From JAAFJM01 sp964529175 (GTDB lineage Bacteria; Bacteroidota; Bacteroidia; UKL13-3), in the NCBI GenBank assembly GCA_964529175.1, contig CAZGVO010000001.1:310001-374000 (forward strand): a stretch of 64,000 bases of DNA. The letters are read 5' to 3'. This document shows, one piece after another, positions 8,487 through 16,144 of the stretch. Position 1 is the stretch's first letter. Each line of letters opens with the position of its first letter. Below the pieces are notes generated by a model that made no database searches, had not been told where the DNA came from, and saw nothing but the letters and a program-made list of their open reading frames with translations. The position numbers and the translations under genes are program-made.

Positions 8487-8563
8487 TACCATTTTGATTT
8501 ACAAAATACGCCAATGGGTTGGGTGTAAATCTTAGATGGTATTATTCCCGAAAGCTTTCGGGA
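8487..8563. repeat. Inverted repeat plus perfect 18-bp palindrome
   Basis: TACCATTTTGATTTAC (8487-8502) is inversely repeated at 8525-8541 (GTAAATCTTAGATGGTA) with one gap. Five bases later comes the perfect palindrome TCCCGAAAGCTTTCGGGA (8546-8563). It lies between same-strand genes. The palindrome can fold as a terminator-like stem, though the following bases are A-rich on the plus strand rather than T-rich. It resembles dispersed palindromic elements. Confidence 0.65.
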
Positions 8564-8647
8564 GCAAAAAATAAATTGGACTAAATTATACATCATAGCG
8601 GCATATAATGTTCAAATTGGTTGTATTATTGCCCTAAAATTTTGCAC

Positions 8648-9871
8648 TTGTCATTACCTTTTAAAATAGCAAAAAAGTATTTTTTCTCTAAAAAAAAGAG
8701 CGGGACTTATAATGCCGTTACGGTAATTTCAAGTATAAGTTTATTAGGCTATATAGTAGGCACTTGCGCGCTCATCATTATACTTTCGGTATTTAACGGT
8801 TTCGAAAATTTATTTGCAAAAATGTACAGTAATTTTGATGCAGAACTTCAAATTACTGCTACGCATTCCAAAACATTTAAACAAAGCGATATTAATTTTG
8901 GAGCCATTGCTAAAGTGAGCGAAATAGAAACTACCAGCAAGGTTTTAGAAGAAAATGTATTGCTCCGCTATAACAATAAAGAAACCATAGCTACTGCCAA
9001 AGCTGTGGATGAAAATTACCTAAAAACCATTCACCTCGATACTTGCATTGAAGCTGGTGAGGCCATTATTCAAAATGGTGATACCAATTTTGCGCTTTGT
9101 GGCGAGGCATTGGCTTACCAATTAGGCGTTGACCCTGGAGATCAATTTAACTTTTTGAGTATTTATGCGCCAAAAAAAGGGGAGATAAATTTTGTAAATC
9201 CTGAAAATGCCTTTAACCGCGATTTGATAATTCCCGCAGGTATTTTTGCCATTCAGCCCGATATTGACGGAAAATATATTTTGGTTCCTTTACGTTTTTT
9301 AACGCAATTATTAGAAAAAGAAAATGAACTAAGCGCCATTGAAATTAAGCTAAAAAACAGCAGTGATTTAACCAAAGCACAAACCAAACTTCAAGCTATT
9401 TTAGGAAATAAATTTACCGTAAAAACCCGCTTTGAACAGCGAGAAGCATTTTACAAATTGGTAAAAACCGAAAAACTAATTAGTTATATAATTATCCTAT
9501 TTATTTTAATAATAGCCATTTTCAATACCATTGGAACATTGTATTTATTGGTAATGGAAAAAACCCGAGAAATAAAAATATTGCATAGCATGGGCTTAAC
9601 TGCCAGTAAAATAGCCAATATTTTTGCATGGCAAAGTTTATTTATTGCAGCAGTTGGTGGTTTTATTGGGTTGATATTGGGTTTTATAATTTGTTTTGCT
9701 CAGCAATATTTTGGTTTTATAAAAATCAACCCAACATCACCTATAGCTTACCCAATTCAATTTGCCATAGTCGATGCATTTATAGTACTTTTTACCATTA
9801 TAATATTGGGTTTACTTACAGCCATTTACCCTTGGCTTAAAGCAAAAAAAATTGCACTTAAACTCCATTGA
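8648..9871 (+). CDS. FtsX-like ABC permease (LolC/LolE-type)
   Basis: This membrane protein of about 407 residues has the MacB/LolE topology: one N-terminal helix (VTVISSISLLGYIVGTCALI), a large periplasmic domain of about 220 residues, then three C-terminal helices (ISYIIILFILIIAIFNTI, LFIAAVGGFIGLILGFII, AFIVLFTIIILGLLTAI). The cytoplasmic segment EKTREIKILHSMGLTASKIANIF between the helices is typical of FtsX permeases. There is no upstream ATG. I chose TTG at 8648 because relatives start close to the LPFxIAKKY segment; TTG at 8621 or 8642 is possible. The probable role is release of lipoproteins or other envelope export with an ATPase encoded elsewhere; none is adjacent. Confidence 0.8.
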   Translation: MSLPFKIAKKYFFSKKKSGTYNAVTVISSISLLGYIVGTCALIIILSVFNGFENLFAKMYSNFDAELQITATHSKTFKQSDINFGAIAKVSEIETTSKVLEENVLLRYNNKETIATAKAVDENYLKTIHLDTCIEAGEAIIQNGDTNFALCGEALAYQLGVDPGDQFNFLSIYAPKKGEINFVNPENAFNRDLIIPAGIFAIQPDIDGKYILVPLRFLTQLLEKENELSAIEIKLKNSSDLTKAQTKLQAILGNKFTVKTRFEQREAFYKLVKTEKLISYIIILFILIIAIFNTIGTLYLLVMEKTREIKILHSMGLTASKIANIFAWQSLFIAAVGGFIGLILGFIICFAQQYFGFIKINPTSPIAYPIQFAIVDAFIVLFTIIILGLLTAIYPWLKAKKIALKLH

Positions 9872-9939
9872 TTTTAAAAGTTACAGCATAAAAAGAGGCT
9901 TTCAAATACAGACTTAATTCAAAACTATTTTATAAAAAA

Positions 9940-9999
9940 AACCACATAGAACATAGGCACATAGTTTTTATTCACTATGTTTCTACGTTCTATGTGGTT
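9940..9999. repeat. AACCACATAG...CTATGTGGTT palindrome, copy 2 (possible bidirectional terminator)
   Basis: The 25-base arms at 9940-9964 and 9975-9999 pair at 22 of 25 positions around a 10-base loop. The element sits exactly between the convergent permease and guanylyltransferase genes and resembles the palindrome at 6489-6546. Confidence 0.7.
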
Positions 10000-10035
10000 C
10001 AAATATTCTTTTTAAATTTATCTGTTAATAGGAGT

Positions 10036-11133
10036 TTACGAATATTTTTCGTTAAATTTTATTTTTATATCGGTAGCTATTTGTTTTACCTCTTGTTCTT
10101 GGTTTTTATCGCAAATCAAAAGCACATCGGGCGTATCAACTATAATTAAGTCTTTAACCGATTTAATGGCAATTATTTTGTTACCTAAAGTTTCGGCTTT
10201 ATTTACCAAACAGCCATCAACATTGTACAAGAAAACATTTTTGCCTTTTACTGCATTCTCATTCTCATCTTTTGGTGATATTTCGTACAATGATGTCCAA
10301 GTTCCTAAATCGCTCCAACCAAACTCGCTAGGAATAACAAATACGTTATCAGCTTTTTCCATAATGCCGTAATCTATACTAATACTGCGGCATTGCTCAT
10401 AAAAAGCCCTAATGGTTTCAGCTTCATTTTCGGTAAATAAACTTTGCGCAGCATTTTCAAAAATATCGTATTGCTCAGGCAAATGTTGTTTAAATGCTTT
10501 TTTGATAGAAGAAATTGACCAAATAAAAATACCTGCGTTCCATAAGAAATCGCCACTTTCAATAAATGTTTTGGCAATTTCTAATGTTGGTTTTTCGGTA
10601 AATGTTTTCACTTTATGAATATCGGCTACCACTGTTTCTTCAATAAACTGAATATAACCATAGCCAGTATCAGGGCGACTTGGCCTAATTCCCAAAGTAA
10701 CCAAAGACGGATTTTTATGGGCGTAATTCATAGCTTGCTCTACATAACCCAAAAACTTTTCTTCATCTAAAATTAAATGATCGCTAGGCGCCACAATACA
10801 AGCAGCGTGTGTATTTAACTTATGAATTTTAGCACTGGCATAAGCTATACATGCAGCAGTATTTTTAGCAGTTGGTTCACCTAAAATTCTATCTTCGGGC
10901 ATATTAGGCAGCTGCTCTTTTACCAATGGAATATATGCTGCATTGGTCACTATAAATATATTTTCAGGTAAAAATGCTTTTAAAAACCTATCGTAAGTTT
11001 GTTGCATTAATGTTTTACCCGTTCCTAAAATATCTAAAAATTGTTTTGGATAAGAGCTTCTGCTAGCTGGCCAAAAACGGCTTCCCACTCCACCTGCCAT
11101 AATAATGGCATAATTATTCTTATTTCTTTCCAT
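10036..11133 (-). CDS. manC: Mannose-1-phosphate guanylyltransferase
   Basis: This 365-residue enzyme forms GDP-mannose from mannose-1-phosphate and GTP in the cytoplasm, feeding glycan synthesis. The N-terminal nucleotidyltransferase signature is IIMAGGVGSRFWPASRSSYPKQ. Other matches are GEPTAKNTAACIAYAS, VAPSDHLI, RPDTGYGYIQ, TFTEKP and SGDFLWNAGIFIWS, and the sequence ends with GWSDLGTW. The length fits the single-domain guanylyltransferase form without the fused phosphomannose isomerase. GDP-mannose could supply the glycan region at 43-64 kb, though they are not linked. It is transcribed toward the palindrome at 9940-9999. Confidence 0.92.
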   Translation of the reverse strand: MERNKNNYAIIMAGGVGSRFWPASRSSYPKQFLDILGTGKTLMQQTYDRFLKAFLPENIFIVTNAAYIPLVKEQLPNMPEDRILGEPTAKNTAACIAYASAKIHKLNTHAACIVAPSDHLILDEEKFLGYVEQAMNYAHKNPSLVTLGIRPSRPDTGYGYIQFIEETVVADIHKVKTFTEKPTLEIAKTFIESGDFLWNAGIFIWSISSIKKAFKQHLPEQYDIFENAAQSLFTENEAETIRAFYEQCRSISIDYGIMEKADNVFVIPSEFGWSDLGTWTSLYEISPKDENENAVKGKNVFLYNVDGCLVNKAETLGNKIIAIKSVKDLIIVDTPDVLLICDKNQEQEVKQIATDIKIKFNEKYS

Positions 11134-11274
11134 TTAAATGAATATCAATACTTTATAGTACGACTCTTATTTTTAATTGATTTGCAAAATACACTTATTT
11201 TAAAGTATTTGAAAAAAATATTTGCTGCCGCAAAATGAATAGAAAAAATTAATCAAAACTTTCATTGTGAATTA

Positions 11275-11282
11275 TATATTTG
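11275..11282 (+). promoter_or_regulatory. -7 box (TATATTTG) upstream of the cyclophilin lipoprotein
   Basis: An exact TAnnTTTG match ends 18 bases before the ATG at 11301. No TTG sits at the ideal -33 distance. A short leader is predicted. Confidence 0.45.
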
Positions 11283-11300
11283 TTAAATAATAAAACTTGT

Positions 11301-11951
11301 ATGAAATATTTTTTAGCTATTTATTTAAGCGCCACTTTGTTATTTGGCTGTTCAAAAGAAGAGACCAAAACAACTAACAATAATACCGACACCACCACCA
11401 AGGAAAAAATTATTGAAATAAAAACCAGCTTTGGTAGCATGTACATGTGGTTATATAAAGAAACTCCTTTACACCGAGCCAATTTTTTAGCACTGGCCGA
11501 TACCAATTTTTTTGACAACACCACTTTTCATCGTTGTGTAAGTAATTTTGTAATTCAAGGTGGCGACCCAAACTCCAAAGATGCTGATAGCACCAATGAT
11601 GGCTCAGGTGGGCCTGGTTTTACCATTCCAGCAGAAATAAACACAACTAATCCTAAACTTTTACACACCTATGGGGCAGTTGGCGCGGCTAGACTTCCCG
11701 ATGCTCAAAACCCAACTAAAGCATCAAGCGGTTCGCAATTTTATATTGTAATTCCAACAGCAGGCACCTCATTTTTAAATGGAAACTACACTGTTTTTGG
11801 TAGAATAATTAAAGGTATGGATGTGGCAGCTATTATAGTAAAACAACCACAAAATGCTAGCAATCGACCTTATACCGATATAAAAATGGATGTAAATGTG
11901 TTAACCAAAACTTTACAACAACTAAAAGACGAATACAATTTTGTACCTTAA
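11301..11951 (+). CDS. Cyclophilin-type peptidyl-prolyl isomerase lipoprotein
   Basis: This 216-residue protein begins with a lipoprotein signal (MKYFLAIYLSATLLFGC, lipid-modified Cys17) and a Thr/Asn-rich linker, followed by a cyclophilin domain. Recognisable parts are MYMWLYKETPLHRANFLALAD, FHRCVSNFVIQGGDPNS, GSGGPGFTIPAE, SGSQFYIVI and GNYTVFGRIIKGMDVA. It should catalyse proline cis-trans isomerisation in the periplasm, assisting folding of envelope proteins. The ATG at 11301 was chosen because the TTG at 11280 would add residues before the signal peptide. Its stop codon overlaps that of convergent miaA (TTAA at 11948-11951). Confidence 0.9.
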   Translation: MKYFLAIYLSATLLFGCSKEETKTTNNNTDTTTKEKIIEIKTSFGSMYMWLYKETPLHRANFLALADTNFFDNTTFHRCVSNFVIQGGDPNSKDADSTNDGSGGPGFTIPAEINTTNPKLLHTYGAVGAARLPDAQNPTKASSGSQFYIVIPTAGTSFLNGNYTVFGRIIKGMDVAAIIVKQPQNASNRPYTDIKMDVNVLTKTLQQLKDEYNFVP

Positions 11952-12868
11952 CGGACAATAATTGCCAATACTTCATTTAAAATATCATCCATTGGTTTTG
12001 TAGCATCAAGCCAATGGATTTTTTTTTGTTCGCGTTCCATTTTTCTAAACCAAGTCATTTGGCGCTTGGCATATTGATGTATGGCAGTTTCTAATTTTAA
12101 AAACATTTCATCAAAGGAAATTTCGTTTAACAAAAACTTTGAAATATATTGGTATTCAAGTCCTAAAAATTGCAGTCGTTCATGGCTAATTCCAGCTTGC
12201 AATAATTGTTGAACTTCTTCAATCATGCCATTTTCAAGTCGGTATTTTAACCTGACTGAAATTTTATTTCTACGTAGTTCTGTTGGTAAATCTAATGCAA
12301 AAATAATTGGGTTTAAATCAACAAATGGCACTTTAGGAATATTGGTATTGTTCAAATATTCAGCTATTTCTACAGCCCTAATTAAACGTTTATGACTGCT
12401 TAAATCGGCTTTTTCAGGTTTATTTGCATAACTATTTAATTTTTCAATCAACTCCTCCTTACTCCAATTTTCAATTTTGCTCCTTAATTCTAAATTATTA
12501 GGAATAGAAGCCAACTCTAATTTTTTTAAAACAGCATCTAAATACAAACCTGTTCCACCACAAATAATAGGTAGTTGCTGTTGGCTTTCAATAGCTTTAA
12601 ATGCATCAAAAAAATGTGTGATAAAATTATATAAATGAAAATGCGTATCAACCTCAGCCACATCAATTAAATAATAAGGGATTTTTATGCCATTTACCTC
12701 ATATTCAAACAAATCCTTTCCTGTTCCAATATTTAAATTTTTATAAACTTGCCTGGAATCGGCACTGATAATAGCCCCATTTATTGCCGCAGCTAACCTA
12801 ACAGCCAAAGCTGTTTTGCCACTAGCAGTTGGGCCAGTTATAATAATGGAGTTGTAATTTTTATTCAA
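11948..12868 (-). CDS. miaA: tRNA dimethylallyltransferase
   Basis: This 306-residue enzyme transfers a dimethylallyl group to A37 of tRNAs reading UNN codons. It shows the P-loop IITGPTASGKTALAVRLA, SADSRQVYKNLNIGTGK, YYLIDVAEVDTHFHLYNF and CGGTGLYLDAVL, then SHKRLIRAVEI, and near the C-terminus YAKRQMTWFRK. Length and motif order match MiaA. The downstream end overlaps the cyclophilin gene by four bases on the opposite strand. The 71-residue gene upstream is on the same strand with a 23-base gap and may share its transcript. Confidence 0.95.
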   Translation of the reverse strand: MNKNYNSIIITGPTASGKTALAVRLAAAINGAIISADSRQVYKNLNIGTGKDLFEYEVNGIKIPYYLIDVAEVDTHFHLYNFITHFFDAFKAIESQQQLPIICGGTGLYLDAVLKKLELASIPNNLELRSKIENWSKEELIEKLNSYANKPEKADLSSHKRLIRAVEIAEYLNNTNIPKVPFVDLNPIIFALDLPTELRRNKISVRLKYRLENGMIEEVQQLLQAGISHERLQFLGLEYQYISKFLLNEISFDEMFLKLETAIHQYAKRQMTWFRKMEREQKKIHWLDATKPMDDILNEVLAIIVR

Positions 12869-12891
12869 ATTTTACGTGAGCTAAACCCCCA

Positions 12892-13107
12892 TTAAATATC
12901 ATTTTTCCTCATACTAAAAACAGCTCTATCCATTCTTGGAGGATTATTTATATCAAAATTATAAGCAATACTGTTTAAATAAAAGCTCGCGGCTAACCTT
13001 TCTTCAGGAGTTTTGGAAAGCCAATAGTTAGTATTCTTATCTGCTTCCTCAAGCGACTGATGTTTAAAAACAGTTCTATCCAATTTAAAATCAACCTCGT
13101 TTAACAT
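12892..13107 (-). CDS. Small conserved-looking protein with paired DRxxF motifs
   Basis: This 71-residue protein has no signal peptide or membrane segment. Near the N-terminus it reads KLDRTVFKHQSLEEADKN and near the C-terminus RMDRAVFSMRK, so a similar DR(T/A)VF element occurs at both ends. The middle, YWLSKTPEERLAASFYL, is likely helical. Small proteins of this pattern occur widely in Bacteroidota as far as I recall, sometimes near nucleotidyltransferase genes, but I know of no function. It lies just upstream of miaA on the same strand. The start codon was taken from the first Met; a real gene is likely because the frame is well spaced between its neighbours. Confidence 0.65.
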   Translation of the reverse strand: MLNEVDFKLDRTVFKHQSLEEADKNTNYWLSKTPEERLAASFYLNSIAYNFDINNPPRMDRAVFSMRKNDI

Positions 13108-13241
13108 GTTTCAAATATAATTAAATTCATTATTATACATTATTCTATAGCATTTTGAACCTTTAAAAACATAATAAATTTTATACCTTCAAATAAAACA
13201 TTATTACTATTTTCGCCCGCACTTTAGTAAACCATAAAAGT

Positions 13242-15260
13242 ATGTTACAATATAACCGTAAAAATTATAGCAACGAAGTTTTAATTGATTTATACAAAAC
13301 CATTTTAAAACCCAGAATGATAGAAGAGAAAATGTTGATTTTACTTCGTCAAGGAAAAGTGAGCAAATGGTTTAGTGGAATTGGCCAAGAAGCTATAAGT
13401 GTGGGATGCGTTAAAGCGCTTCATAACGATGAGTATATTTTACCTTTGCACCGTAATTTAGGTGTATTTACTGGTCGTAACATGCCTTTCAATAAATTAT
13501 TTAGCCAATGGCAAGGTAAAGCTAATGGTTTTAGTAAAGGCCGCGAGCGTTCTTTTCATTTTGGAACCAACGAGTACCATATAGTTGGAATGATTTCGCA
13601 CCTTGGTGCCATGCTTGGTGTTGCCGATGGTATTGCGCTAGCAAATAAATTACAAAAAGAAAAAAAAGTAACAGTAGTTTTTAGTGGGGATGGTGGCGCA
13701 AGCGAAGGCGATTTTCACGAAGCTTTAAATACTGCTGCGGTTTGGAGTTTGCCTGTAATATTTTTAATTGAAAATAATGGTTACGGACTTTCTACACCAA
13801 GCAATGAACAGTTTAAATTTAAAAGTTTTGTTGATAAAGGTATTGGCTATGGAATGGAAGCTTACCGAATTGATGGAAATAACATTTTAGAAGTATACGA
13901 TACCATTAGCGGTTTGGCTGAATCTATCAGAAAAAACCCTCGTCCAATATTGTTAGAGTGTATTACTTTTAGAATGCGCGGACACGAAGAAGCTTCGGGA
14001 GTAAAATATGTTCCGCAAGAATTATTTGAAATTTGGGGCAAAAAAGATCCTGTAGTTAACTACGAGCGTTATTTATTAGAACAACAAGTTTTAACTTACG
14101 ATTTAATAAACGAGATAAGGGCTGAAATAAAATCGGAAATAGATTTAGGCGTAGAAGAGGTGTTAAATGAGCCTGAAGTTACCGTAAACACAGCTACCGA
14201 ACTAGCCGATGTTTATAAACCAATTGAACTACCTGCTAGCAGTAATTTTGAAAATTTACAACACGTGGTTACACTACCTGCAAGTCAAAACAAATCAAAA
14301 AAACGTTTGGTAGATGCCATTAGCGATGGTTTGCGCCAAAGCATGGAAAAGCACGATAACTTGGTGTTAATGGGACAAGACATAGCCGATTATGGTGGTG
14401 TTTTTAAAATTACACAAGGTTTTGTAGAGCAATTTGGTAAAGACCGTGTAAGAAATACGCCACTATGCGAAAGTGCTATTTTAGGTGCTGGATATGGCTT
14501 AGCCATTAAGAAAATGAAGGCAATGGTAGAAATGCAATTTGCCGATTTTGTGAGTGTAGGGTTTAATCAAATTGTAAATAATTTAGCTAAAAGTTACTAC
14601 CGTTGGGGACAACAAGCCGATGTGGTAGTTAGAATGCCAACGGGTGCTGGAATGGGCGCAGGACCTTTTCACTCGCAAAGCAACGAAGCTTGGTTTTTCC
14701 ATGTTCCAGGTTTAAAAATTGTTTATCCTTCTACTCCAAGCGATGCCAAAGGATTATTAACCGCTGCCATTAACGACCCAAATCCGGTGCTGTTTTTTGA
14801 ACATAAAAATTTATACCGAAATGTAGAATTAGAAGAAGAAGTTTTTGACGATTACTACATGATGGAAATTGGACCTGCTAGAATTGCTCGCGAAGGTGAA
14901 GAAGTTTCAATTATTACTTATGGTGCTGGCGTTCATTGGGCATTAAAACATTGCGCTGAAAATAATATTGATGCTGATATCATTGACCTAAGAACTTTAT
15001 TACCTTGGGATAAAGCTGCGGTAGAAAAAAGTGTGAAGAAAACAGGAAAAACCATTGTATTGCATGAAGATACTTTAACAGGTGGAATTGGTGCTGAAAT
15101 AGCTGCGCACATAGCGCAATATTGTTTCCAATATTTAGATGCACCAGTTGTAAGAACAGGCAGTTTAGATACTCCCGTTCCTTTCAACGTAGATTTAGAG
15201 CAAAACTTTTTACCTAAAGAGCGTTTTAAAACCGATTTAGCTAATTTGTTAAACTTTTAA
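13242..15260 (+). CDS. Fused 2-oxoacid dehydrogenase E1 alpha/beta (branched-chain or pyruvate-type)
   Basis: This 672-residue thiamine-diphosphate enzyme carries both E1 subunits in one chain. The alpha half (about 1-330) contains SGIGQEAISVG, HLGAMLGVADGIALANKL and the ThDP/Mg motif GDGGASEGDFHEALN...IENNGYG. The beta half (about 350-672) has DNLVLMGQDIADYGGVFKIT, RNTPLCESAILGAGYGLAI, MPTGAGMGAGPFHSQSNEAWFFHVPGL (in two parts) and the C-terminal transketolase domain with VLHEDTLTGGIGAEIAAHI. It decarboxylates a 2-oxoacid and passes the acyl group to lipoyl-E2. The fused form is common in Bacteroidota and usually annotated as 2-oxoisovalerate dehydrogenase, but the substrate is not provable here. 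E2 and E3 are not adjacent. Confidence 0.9.
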   Translation: MLQYNRKNYSNEVLIDLYKTILKPRMIEEKMLILLRQGKVSKWFSGIGQEAISVGCVKALHNDEYILPLHRNLGVFTGRNMPFNKLFSQWQGKANGFSKGRERSFHFGTNEYHIVGMISHLGAMLGVADGIALANKLQKEKKVTVVFSGDGGASEGDFHEALNTAAVWSLPVIFLIENNGYGLSTPSNEQFKFKSFVDKGIGYGMEAYRIDGNNILEVYDTISGLAESIRKNPRPILLECITFRMRGHEEASGVKYVPQELFEIWGKKDPVVNYERYLLEQQVLTYDLINEIRAEIKSEIDLGVEEVLNEPEVTVNTATELADVYKPIELPASSNFENLQHVVTLPASQNKSKKRLVDAISDGLRQSMEKHDNLVLMGQDIADYGGVFKITQGFVEQFGKDRVRNTPLCESAILGAGYGLAIKKMKAMVEMQFADFVSVGFNQIVNNLAKSYYRWGQQADVVVRMPTGAGMGAGPFHSQSNEAWFFHVPGLKIVYPSTPSDAKGLLTAAINDPNPVLFFEHKNLYRNVELEEEVFDDYYMMEIGPARIAREGEEVSIITYGAGVHWALKHCAENNIDADIIDLRTLLPWDKAAVEKSVKKTGKTIVLHEDTLTGGIGAEIAAHIAQYCFQYLDAPVVRTGSLDTPVPFNVDLEQNFLPKERFKTDLANLLNF

Positions 15261-15274
15261 CAAAAACCTTTTTA

Positions 15275-16123
15275 ATGAAAGATATAAAAACAATAGCCAT
15301 AGCGGGTGCAGGTACCATGGGCGCAGGTATAGCGCAAGTTACTGCCAATGCTGGTTATAAAACTATTTTGTTTGATATAAACCAAACCGTTTTAGACAAG
15401 GCTAAACAAAGCATTGATAAAGGTTTACAGTTTTTGGTTGAAAAAAATAAACTTACTGCTGAAAAGAAAGAAGCGACCTTGGCATTGTTAACTTTTACCA
15501 ACGATATAAACCAAGTTATTGCCGATTTAATTATTGAAGCAGTTATTGAACGCCTTGATATTAAATACGATTTTTTTAATAAAGTAGCAGCCATAAATGC
15601 TCCTGATTGTGTTTTGGCAAGTAATACTTCTTCAATTCCTATTACTCAAATTGCTGCTAAAATTCCTAACCCAGAAAGGGTAATTGGAATTCATTTTTTC
15701 AACCCCGCTCCTATTATGAAATTGGTTGAAATAATTATTGGTGCTCAAAGCAATAAACAAGTTGCATTGCATTGCAAATCATTAATTGAAAGTATGGGCA
15801 AAACATGCGTAATAGCTGCCGATGCGCCAGGTTTTATAGTAAACAGAGTGGCGAGGCATTATTATGTTGAAGGTTTAAAAATTTTAGAAGAGCAAGTAGC
15901 TCCTTTGGAAGAAATTGATGCTTTATTAGAAAGTTCTGGTTTTAAAATGGGTCCGTTTAAATTAATGGATTTAATTGGAGTTGATACCAATTTATCTGTG
16001 ACTACTTCTATGTACAATTTATTCAATCAAGATAGTAAGTTTAGACCAAACCGAATTCAACAACAAAAAGTAGATGCAGGGCTACATGGCCGCAAAACTG
16101 GCAAAGGATTTTACGAATACTAA
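15275..16123 (+). CDS. 3-hydroxybutyryl-CoA / 3-hydroxyacyl-CoA dehydrogenase
   Basis: This 282-residue NAD-dependent enzyme interconverts 3-hydroxyacyl-CoA and 3-ketoacyl-CoA. The Rossmann motif IAGAGTMGAGIAQVTANAG is at the N-terminus, followed by LASNTSSIPITQIA, RVIGIHFFNPAPIMKLVEII (catalytic His region), DAPGFIVNRVARHYYVEG and MGPFKLMDLIGVDTN, ending KTGKGFYEY. The length matches the short Hbd/PaaH form rather than the fused FadB type. It starts 14 bases after the E1 gene, so both are probably one operon, coupling branched-chain or 2-oxoacid breakdown with acyl-CoA oxidation. Confidence 0.92.
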   Translation: MKDIKTIAIAGAGTMGAGIAQVTANAGYKTILFDINQTVLDKAKQSIDKGLQFLVEKNKLTAEKKEATLALLTFTNDINQVIADLIIEAVIERLDIKYDFFNKVAAINAPDCVLASNTSSIPITQIAAKIPNPERVIGIHFFNPAPIMKLVEIIIGAQSNKQVALHCKSLIESMGKTCVIAADAPGFIVNRVARHYYVEGLKILEEQVAPLEEIDALLESSGFKMGPFKLMDLIGVDTNLSVTTSMYNLFNQDSKFRPNRIQQQKVDAGLHGRKTGKGFYEY

Positions 16124-16144
16124 TGCCAATCAACTGACAATCAA

